Assembly: GCA_038087015.1 (NCBI GenBank)
Contig: JASBNA010000057.1
Span: 62,001-126,000, forward strand
DNA: 64,000 nucleotides
Direction: 5' to 3'
DNA from: Cerrena zonata
Taxonomy: Eukaryota > Basidiomycota > Agaricomycetes > Polyporales > Cerrenaceae
The stretch's first letter is position 1, and each line of letters opens with the position of its first letter. Of this stretch, positions 58,701 to 64,000 are shown one piece after another. The notes below the pieces were generated by a model. The model was not told the DNA's origin. It worked only from the letters and a program-made list of their open reading frames with translations, and ran no database searches. The position numbers were made by a program, and so were the translations under genes.

Positions 58701-60773
58701 GGTGGGTTTTGCAGAGGAGGCAGACGGCTCCGAAATAGGTCTGTAATCCACAGGTGAAGGGAAATCATCGGGACAGTTGGCGGAAACATGGTTGACGTTC
58801 AATTTCCGACACTTGAAGCATCCGTGATACTTGAGGATGAGACGTTTCTCCTCATCAGTAAGCTTAGGGGGACGATTACGGACGGAGGAGGAACCCGAGG
58901 ATGAGGAAGAGGGTTGAGAAGAAAGGGAGTGTGAGTGAGACGAAGAAGATCGTGTCGCAGAACGATGAGCTGCCTGTGCCGCTATGACAGAGTTGACACG
59001 AGCATCCATGCGAGCACGGTCCTTGACACGCTGAGCATCGACACGAGCTAATGCTTCCTTCCATTCCTTAAATCCCAGGATTCCGCGAACCGAGTCCAAA
59101 TTACAAGCATCGCGGACATCGTCACACGCGTTTGCCGTAATCTGGTCACGAAGACGAGTATCGTCGAAGTGAAAAGAGGTCCCCTTCAACAGGGTGTTCT
59201 TCTTTTCCAAGGTAATCACCCAGTCCTCAAACAGGTTGCTCTCGAACTGACGAGAACGGATGATGTGCGTTACGATTTCGGCTTCCCAGCCGGTGTTCAA
59301 CCAGCGTTTCTTCATACACAAGACGAACTCGGTAAATGTGAGTAAGTCGAAAGCATCACAGTCTGTCATATACCAGTCTTGTACAAGCGGGTCCTGCAAA
59401 CCCGTCGCAGCAGTGGCTACATGATCGACAGCGAGCAACTTTCGAGTAGTTTTGAAGTACTGAAGGCATTTATGCACCCAATCGGTGAGAGATTCGGGTT
59501 GTATTTTGCCCGGCGTCAAGATCGGAACGTTCTTCGGTGATGCGATGACGGATGCGATGCTGGTGGACATGATGAGGGGACGTGGGAAGGCGGCGGGATG
59601 ATCAGAGTCGGAGGACGAGTCAGACGAGGAGTCGTAAGGAGGGGAAGGAGTTCGACTCGGTAATAAGGCTTCAACCTGACGAACGTCGTCAAGGGAAGGT
59701 ACCGAGGAGAGGGGCGGGCAAGTAGAGGATAAGGGAGACGACTCCTGACTGACGGAATCAACGGCGGGTTCGTTGAGGGCGTTCAACGGGACAGAGGGCA
59801 CGGTCGACACCGTGAGTTGGCTCCGGGTGATCGGCGACAGCGTGGTAACGACGATGGAAAGACGAGAACAGCGGCGGGCAGAGTGTGTTCAACACACTGA
59901 ACAAAAGATTTGGTGTGCGGTGTTAAAAAAAAAGTGTAAGCCTGGCGAGGCTTCACTAGAATCAGACGGAGAATAACAGACACAGAATATCTTTGTTAAC
60001 GGAAGCGACGGAGGGAGCGTAAGCTAAGCTCTACAGATAATAGGAATGTAAAATAGTACCTTTGTTAACGGAAGCGACGGAGGGAGCGTAAGCTAGAGTT
60101 AACAAAGGACAGAGCTCGACTATAAGTACGAGCGTGGATGCTGAGGTAACGAGCGGGGAGAATGGAAGTATCCTAATCGGGAAGGTGTTGTGGCGAGCTG
60201 TAACCCAGCAGGGTTACAGTTTTTCTCGTTAATCATTTGAGATCAGGTTACTGCTGTTGGGCAGATCCACTCTAGATGTTATATGCATCGTGACATAAAA
60301 CCTAGCAATGTTCTAGTAGACAAGCATGGGCACATGCTGTTGACAGATTTTGGTCTGGCATATTCTTTCAGGAACCGTGAGAGGGAGGCTGTCGGTACTC
60401 CTTGCTACATGGCTCCGGAAGTGATCAAGCGTGAGCGTTACAATAGCAAATGCGATATCTGGAGTCTTGGATTGGTGCTATTCGAAATGCATGCCAAGAT
60501 GAGTCGCCCGTATTTCATGCGGGAAGATGCGACGCAAGAAAGGGTACTTTCTCTCGTTTTGGACGAACCGATTGACTTTGGAAGAATCCACAATCCACAG
60601 GCGCGAGACTTGATACACAATGTGAGTCGTCATCGTATTTCATGCATACAAAGAATGCACCCTCATGATGCAATTACCCGAAGATGCTCGCACGCGATCC
60701 CGCGAAACGTTACACGTTGTCCGAGATCAAACGACACCCCTACATCAGCATTTGTACACATGGCGCCTTTTGA
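52781..60773 (+). CDS. AGC-like protein kinase with a retrotransposon in intron 2
   Basis: Four exons (52781-54127, 54176-54280, 60247-60621, 60684-60773) splice in phase to 638 residues. The start is ATG 52781; an in-frame GTG upstream is not used. The first 380 residues are Ser/Pro-rich and disordered. The kinase domain follows: VIGEGGFARVVAV (glycine loop), WFALKIL (Lys), MHRDIKPSNVLVD (catalytic loop), LTDFGLAYS (metal site), GTPCYMAPEVI, CDIWSLGLVLFEM and ARDPAKRYTLSEI. Intron 2 is 5,966 nt because a chromovirus sits inside it. Without the element and one copy of its target duplication it would be a normal 55-nt intron (GTGGGT...ATCAG). The antisense LTRs could block or truncate the transcript; otherwise the coding sequence is undamaged. 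Confidence 0.85.
54308..54312. repeat. Target site duplication, left (GTTTT)
   Basis: GTTTT directly precedes the left LTR and is repeated at 60219-60223 directly after the right LTR, as made by a retroviral-type integrase with a 5-bp stagger. Confidence 0.9.
54313..54596 (-). repeat. LTR (3' LTR of the minus-strand element)
   Basis: 284 bp with 5-bp inverted ends TGTAA...TTACA. By eye it is identical to the LTR at 59935-60218. It contains two direct copies of an about 38-base block (CTTTGTTAACGGAAGCGACG and onward) at about 54369 and 54438. The adjacent minus-strand GGTGGGGAAGAG at 54608-54597 is the expected polypurine tract. Confidence 0.95.
54795..59810 (-). CDS. Chromovirus Gag-Pol polyprotein
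   Basis: A single frame of 1,671 residues. Approximate positions: Gag-like region 80-320 (LTDWVHKCLQYFKTTRKLL); CCHC zinc knuckle at 333-350 (CFKCRKLNVNHVSANCP, with longer spacing than the usual CX2CX4HX4C); aspartic protease at 441 (MLIDNGCTTVLI, with DNG in place of DSG/DTG). Reverse transcriptase spans about 660-880, with WVNDYRILN, MPQGLSNAP and the catalytic YLDDIIVWS. RNase H spans about 950-1080 (CDASDYCTGAVL, TDHRTLENF). The integrase H2C2 zinc site is at about 1240-1282 (HDSLGHFGSDK, CEHCQRNK), followed by the DDE core (AIDFIGPLPEDNG, SDRDKLFIS, HPETDGSSER). The chromodomain is at about 1615-1668 (VERIIDRRRRGRGWQYLVTWKGYG). It copies and integrates the element; the chromodomain is thought to read histone methylation. 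Confidence 0.95.
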   Translation of the reverse strand: MSTVPSVPLNALNEPAVDSVSQESSPLSSTCPPLSSVPSLDDVRQVEALLPSRTPSPPYDSSSDSSSDSDHPAAFPRPLIMSTSIASVIASPKNVPILTPGKIQPESLTDWVHKCLQYFKTTRKLLAVDHVATAATGLQDPLVQDWYMTDCDAFDLLTFTEFVLCMKKRWLNTGWEAEIVTHIIRSRQFESNLFEDWVITLEKKNTLLKGTSFHFDDTRLRDQITANACDDVRDACNLDSVRGILGFKEWKEALARVDAQRVKDRARMDARVNSVIAAQAAHRSATRSSSSHSHSLSSQPSSSSSGSSSVRNRPPKLTDEEKRLILKYHGCFKCRKLNVNHVSANCPDDFPSPVDYRPISEPSASSAKPTYSRPTAKVAMVGDLHNITETVAATSVLSTGDDYSSSDECVSPSSLSSPHIVWPAIVHSSSSFSLPTDMLIDNGCTTVLIRDDVVSDLGLRRRKLHRPFVMGAAWGRDGDSQNGVEWVKLRVSSPDMSFVACTVRAIVVPDLFVPIILGMPWLAKNKIIVDHELRCCIHKPSGIDILLPGPGPTPPPLSIDERRSLLRETVIAQQDAASLSFEEYQLQQNAIRGYQRDVIRELHLRANLPPPFITKEVTVIAAIKSRIEVLASLDRLAKEDAAMRARFPECFPNDIPHYDSLPNNVYHRIRLIDANKIISRRTYSCPKQLRDVWLSMLEEHLAAGRIRPSSSPYASPSFIIPKSDPTSQPRWVNDYRILNSNTVPDRHSLPTVQEILADCGRGKIWGKMDMTNAFFQTKMHPDDICLTAVTTPFGAYEWPAMPQGLSNAPATHQRRMFAALRPYIGKICHVYLDDIIVWSNSLEEHRVNVALVLQALKNDSLFCSPKKTTLFCYELDFLGHHISLRGIEADGKKVQRIMDWPTPKTPTEVRAFLGLVRYISNFLPALAQHTAILNPLTTKEAERDFIWTAAHTIAFEAVKTLVTGRECLTVIDHRNMGDNKIFVSCDASDYCTGAVLTYGPTLETARPVAFESQQLKGAELNYPVHEKELLAIIRALKKWRVDLIGVLITVYTDHRTLENFGSQKLLSRRQARWSELLSQYDYEIVYLPGADNTPADSMSRYPGMADAATCAAVAPLRLVSSSLARRRHEVVPTVASTHIAPDPTFLTKLCDGYKEDKWSSRLADLLWDEVSKSAALEKHGLEMDTLRDTPSLSALHKGWLDGISRNGVAVINGLLYVGDRLVVPRTGDLRETVFRLAHDSLGHFGSDKSYAAIRDSFYWPHMRKELESLYLPACEHCQRNKSLSRKPTGPLHPLPIPDKRGSSVAIDFIGPLPEDNGFNAICTMSDRLGADFRPIPTRTDISAEDFAQLFFTHWYCENGLPSDIVSDRDKLFISRFWKALHRLTGVSLKMSSSYHPETDGSSERFNKTVIQSLRFHVARNQTGWAKALPLVRFNYMNTVNASTGFTPFQLHLGRSPRIIPPLILPAKNSPLAGDLDANAAAQLLSDIETDVLEAQDNLLLAKTNQAHHANKSRSPENVYKIGDRVLLSTFHRCREFMQRGDKRVAKFMVRYDGPFTIAQAWPDSSAYTLDLPDGLHIFPTFHASLLRPFIANNDDLFPSRAHEEPGPVVTPDGAHEHVVERIIDRRRRGRGWQYLVTWKGYGPDHNQWMPGREIDDLAALDTYLLENGLTV
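59935..60218 (-). repeat. LTR (5' LTR of the minus-strand element)
   Basis: 284 bp, matching the LTR at 54313-54596 base for base by eye. It is the promoter-bearing LTR, reading toward lower coordinates. The 25 bases inward of it (minus strand CTTTTTTTTTAACACCGC) show no obvious tRNA primer-binding site. Confidence 0.95.
60219..60223. repeat. Target site duplication, right (GTTTT)
   Basis: GTTTT immediately after the right LTR, matching 54308-54312. Confidence 0.9.
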
Positions 60774-63401
60774 CCTTTCAACTGCCTTTGAGTGTCTTTG
60801 AGAGGTGCCGGAGGCCGAGAGGCAATTAGTAGGTTCAAATTTCAAAAGTCACTTCAAAGACATCTCAAAGATCACTCAGAGGCAAGAGGAGAAAGGCACA
60901 AAGGCATCTTTAGCTACCAGTAGGGTTATCAATATCCTCAATAACTGGGGTTGAAAGTCACTATATCATACAGACAATCAGGCTTATGGAACTGTTACAA
61001 TCACACTATTGAATTCAAGGATTACTTGCTTCCTAGAGTGCACAAACTGTCAATGAACTTAGGATTTGAAACCACATTATAACTCGTGATATAGACTTAC
61101 TCATTGCCGGAAACTTCACGATAGCAATGATAGTATCCAAAACGCATGAAAATTGGCCTCGCCGAAGTAAGCACCATCGAAGCAGAACCTCTCTGACTCA
61201 CAAGGACAATCAACGAAGAGCAGAAAAAATGCTCCGCTAACAGAAGCGGCCTTGCGAGAATCCTAGATTTCTGACCGATCCCAACTGGTCATGCATCAGC
61301 TATAAACAAGATTGTTTCATCAGTAAACCTGGAGAACTATTTGCGTGGAGAACACATACTGTAACGTGATCGAACTACCGTCAATGAAGACTTCGTTGAT
61401 CTTCTCTATGCCTTCCTCAAGCTCATAGATCCTTCACCAAGCCGGTTTTTTCGAGCAAGCAGGGTTAGCATATGAGCGATCGACACTTATGGGTTTCAAA
61501 GGGGGACTTAGGATCTGCGAGCAAGAACGGTTGGTACAACACCATCGGAAATGATACTCGTGAGCTGAGAGCAAGATTGGGAGGCGAAACATCACTGACC
61601 TGCACCGCTCAAGTCGGATCGACAATAACACCATCTCGAATAAGTACCATCACAATCTTGTCCTTAGACTTCGCTAGTCGCCCGAAGAGCGACTCACAGG
61701 AATGAATTTGTGGTGAATTCATCTTGGGTTGCTTATGTCAAGAGAGCACACCCCCGAAAGAGACATCCCTGACTCTGAGTCTCGGTTCAAGTTCCAAGTT
61801 CAGCCTTGGTAGAGGCAGCTTAGGACTTCTGATAGGATCCCTTCCAGTCGGCTGCAAAGAATCAAGATGCTTGCCCTATACAGAGAAGGGGTGGTAGACG
61901 CCATAGAGATAGGAATGAGGAATTAAAAGAGAAATAGTGTAAGTTTAGACGTGTAAACTTGGATAAGTTCCGTTGAAGTTGAACGTTGAACGGAGAATGA
62001 ACGGAGAGTCATTACCTTAGTTACCGTGACCTTCACATGTGACATGTGACTTAAGTGTCCTCGATCGCGATAGTCACGGCCCTATGACTACTACCGTTGA
62101 CTTGAGCTTGAGCCCGTCGAATGCTCGTAATGATACTTTCTGTGGTTGGCAATGTTGCTCATACACACGCTTACAGGATCTCACCCATCTCCTCCTCCAT
62201 CATACAGTCATGAAGACATTGTGAGAGTAGCAACGCACTGTCACTTTGTCTACACAACGTCCGCAGGCCATTTTTCGTCGACGTCCTTTCGTCTTTCTTC
62301 ACCAACGCAAAGTTGACTCGCCATGAACTCCAAGAATACGTCGCTCCTGTCTGCGAAGCCGACTTGACATCCTCTGCCTCCGGCCCTGCTAGCCATGCCG
62401 TCGAGCATGCACACACCCTCGCGTTACGAAATGGTCTCGGCCTCCCACTGTAAGCTTCGGCAATACTCTGCAGGACGGCGCCTTGCAGAAACCATCTATC
62501 CTTTGTTAGCAGTCACTAGTTACTCTTCAGCACAATCGACTTCACTGCTCAACCCCTCGCGCCTGGTACAATATTATTACAGCTTCAGTACCGTCTACTA
62601 CCTGCAGTGCGCTATAGCTCGCTGAAAATCTTACGAGGTGTGTAACATAACTTGCTTTCGCCCGCTCCGGGCATCTTTTCTTTTCCATTCCATAGAACTA
62701 TTCCTATTCATTCCATAAAGCATGTGACAACATGCAGTGTCCGTATTAATTTGGAAGCTTGTTACCGTAAGATTTTCACATATAATATAATAAGCGTGTC
62801 TTTGGGTCTCCATGATCTCCGTAGCGCCTCCGGTCTTTTGTCCTCCCATCATTCCCGTTAAGAAAGACAGAAAGGCAATCGAAAGAGACCAGAAAGGCAT
62901 CAAAGGTCTAGCGAGATCAAAGATGCCGGTGTGTACAAATGCTGATGCTACTTTGCTCCAACTAACTGGAGAAATTTCCGTGCTAGGGCAAGGGAGTTAC
63001 CAGGTGAATTGATTCAATACGGTGATGATTTTGGCTGCTAATAATGAAACACATATACCAGATTTGGATTATGATCAACCGCCAACGTTACCTCAATTCG
63101 AGACATCCCATATTGGGTGCTCTGACACAAGTTGTGAGGACCTGTCAACGAATACCATCAAGAAACTAGAGAAGACACTGGAAGCAGATAAACGGAACAA
63201 GGGGTATGCCTATAATTCGCCGAGGTTGTCACCAAATCGTGACGAACACTAACATCCCGGTATTTATCAGTAACGAGTAACGGTTACGGACCTGTACGTT
63301 AAGATTGTATAATAGCTCAGAGATGAACTGGATAAGAATGTACTATATAAAACCAGACCCGCCGAAGTAAATACATTCCAATTACGCTACTTGACATCAG
63401 T
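60774..63401. other. Gene-poor region with coding-like remnants
   Basis: No gene could be assembled. On the minus strand three pieces look coding: PKLPLPRLNLELEPRLRVRD near 61827-61740, LFGRLAKSKDKIVMVLIRDG near 61690-61620, and LEEGIEKINEVFIDGSSITL near 61420-61362. On the plus strand about 62258-62454 reads FFVDVLSSFFTNAKLTRHEL onward to RNGLGLPL. Stops or missing splice sites break each. A plus-strand frame at 63022-63252 (TIKKLEKTLEADKRNKGYAY) is also unassigned. These may be decayed genes. Confidence 0.3.
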
Positions 63402-64000
63402 CTAAATTGTTTCTGTGGGATGTACGATGAGCTTGCGAGCGGTGAGTTCATTGCGTTTCAATCTCCCTAAGCCCTCAGAGATGCTATGAAGACCTCCTGG
63501 GAGAGATTCAGGAATAAGGGGCTTGAGAAAATGGGAAGTTTGAATATTTGTTCTGGATGACGGTAAGATTAAGGCATACCTTAATATCCCCGGACTTCAA
63601 GTAGGTAGGCAATACTGCATAGAACTCTTTGTCTATGGCAGACAACCCCGGAAGGTAGGTTTTGCCGACGAAATGCAACACTTGTTTGTCAGATGTAATC
63701 TTCGTTTGATCTATGACAGAAGGGAGGGCCAAGAGTAACTTCCCTCCACTCTTTAGCACGTCGTAGGCTAGGTTCTGGGTTTCCTCTGTAGCTATAGCGT
63801 CGTAGATCAGTTGGATGGGTTTCGAGGTGATCTCCTGAATTGTCGATTTGAGATCTGTCGGGGTGAGATTACGATTCACGACGTGCGTAGCTCCCAAAGA
63901 TTTGAGTAAACCTTCATTGTGGGGAGATGCGGTAGCAATAATGGGGGACAGTCCCGACAGACGAGCAAGCTGGATAGCTTTGATAGACTCAGCATTACTG
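63402..64000 (-). CDS. MDR-type NAD(P)H-dependent oxidoreductase, copy 4 (partial)
   Basis: The last two exons are present: 63977-63580 (398 nt, the same length as exon 4 of copies 1-3) and 63521-63402 (120 nt). The 5' part lies beyond the right edge. The sequence reads AIQLARLSGLSPIIATASPH, LLKSLGATHVVNRNL, TQNLAYDVLKSGGKLLLALP and SARKLIVHP-type ending TARKLIVHPTETI. It is most like copy 3 and is in the opposite orientation to copies 1-3. The visible part is intact; bases 63978-64000 are intron. Same likely reductase role. Confidence 0.85.

Larger units (their letters stand above)
54313..60218 (-). mobile_element. Complete Ty3/Gypsy chromovirus LTR retrotransposon
   Basis: 5,906 bp from LTR to LTR, coding strand minus. 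It has two identical 284-bp LTRs, a 5-bp target duplication GTTTT, a polypurine tract, and one unbroken 1,671-residue polyprotein with gag, protease, reverse transcriptase, RNase H, integrase and chromodomain in that order. This is the chromovirus arrangement. LTR identity and open reading frame indicate a very young, possibly active copy. It lies in intron 2 of a kinase gene in antisense. Confidence 0.95.

Noticed and set aside
61770..61800. tRNA-like GGTTCAAGTTCC
   Set aside because: No compatible A box upstream, and the surrounding sequence is not tRNA-like.

Overview
This is a nuclear window from a filamentous basidiomycete, most likely an agaricomycete. Genes are cut by many 45-65 nt GT-AG introns. 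The families are typical of mushroom-forming fungi: three DUF6593 genes, a seven-helix DUF6534-type membrane protein, a small Cys-rich CWQYRQ-type protein, and a chromovirus. No rRNA, tRNA, CRISPR array or bacterial feature was found. Exon borders quoted for the genes were derived by hand from splice sites and reading phase.

Layout. 1-14.4 kb: secreted intradiol dioxygenase (+), multi-pass membrane protein (-), mitochondrial-type PP2C phosphatase (-), telomeric RAP1-like BRCT-Myb protein (+), a two-repeat cysteine-rich secreted protein (-), and DUF6593 copy 1 (-). 14.9-25.5 kb: MFS transporter of the vacuolar basic amino-acid/DHA2 type (+), DUF6593 copy 2 (+), splicing kinase PRP4 (+), and a cyclase/kynurenine-formamidase family protein (+). 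25.8-38.1 kb: an 86-residue Cys-rich gene with a 12-nt microexon (-), a LOC1-like ribosome biogenesis protein (+), a large disordered nuclear-type protein (+), DUF6593 copy 3 and a remnant (-), then shugoshin (-) and RAD7 (+) sharing a 222-bp divergent promoter.

37.8-48 kb is an expanded region. A 4.3-kb segment (RAD7 3' end, a Pro/Ser/Thr-rich secreted-protein gene, and an MDR oxidoreductase) is tandemly duplicated. In the second copy the secreted-protein gene is broken but the oxidoreductase is intact. A third, divergent MDR gene follows, and a fourth lies inverted at the right edge of the window. 48.4-51.6 kb: GH3 beta-glucosidase with a PA14 insert (-).

52.8-60.8 kb: an AGC-like protein kinase gene whose second intron carries a complete 5,906-bp Ty3/Gypsy chromovirus in antisense. 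It has two 284-bp LTRs identical by eye, a 5-bp target duplication and one open 1,671-residue polyprotein, so it is a very recent insertion. 60.8-63.4 kb holds only unresolved coding-like scraps.

The genes form no obvious single pathway. The housekeeping set covers chromosome maintenance and nuclear functions (RAP1, shugoshin, RAD7, PRP4, LOC1-like). The accessory set covers extracellular catabolism and lineage-specific families (intradiol dioxygenase, GH3, MDR array, secreted proteins).
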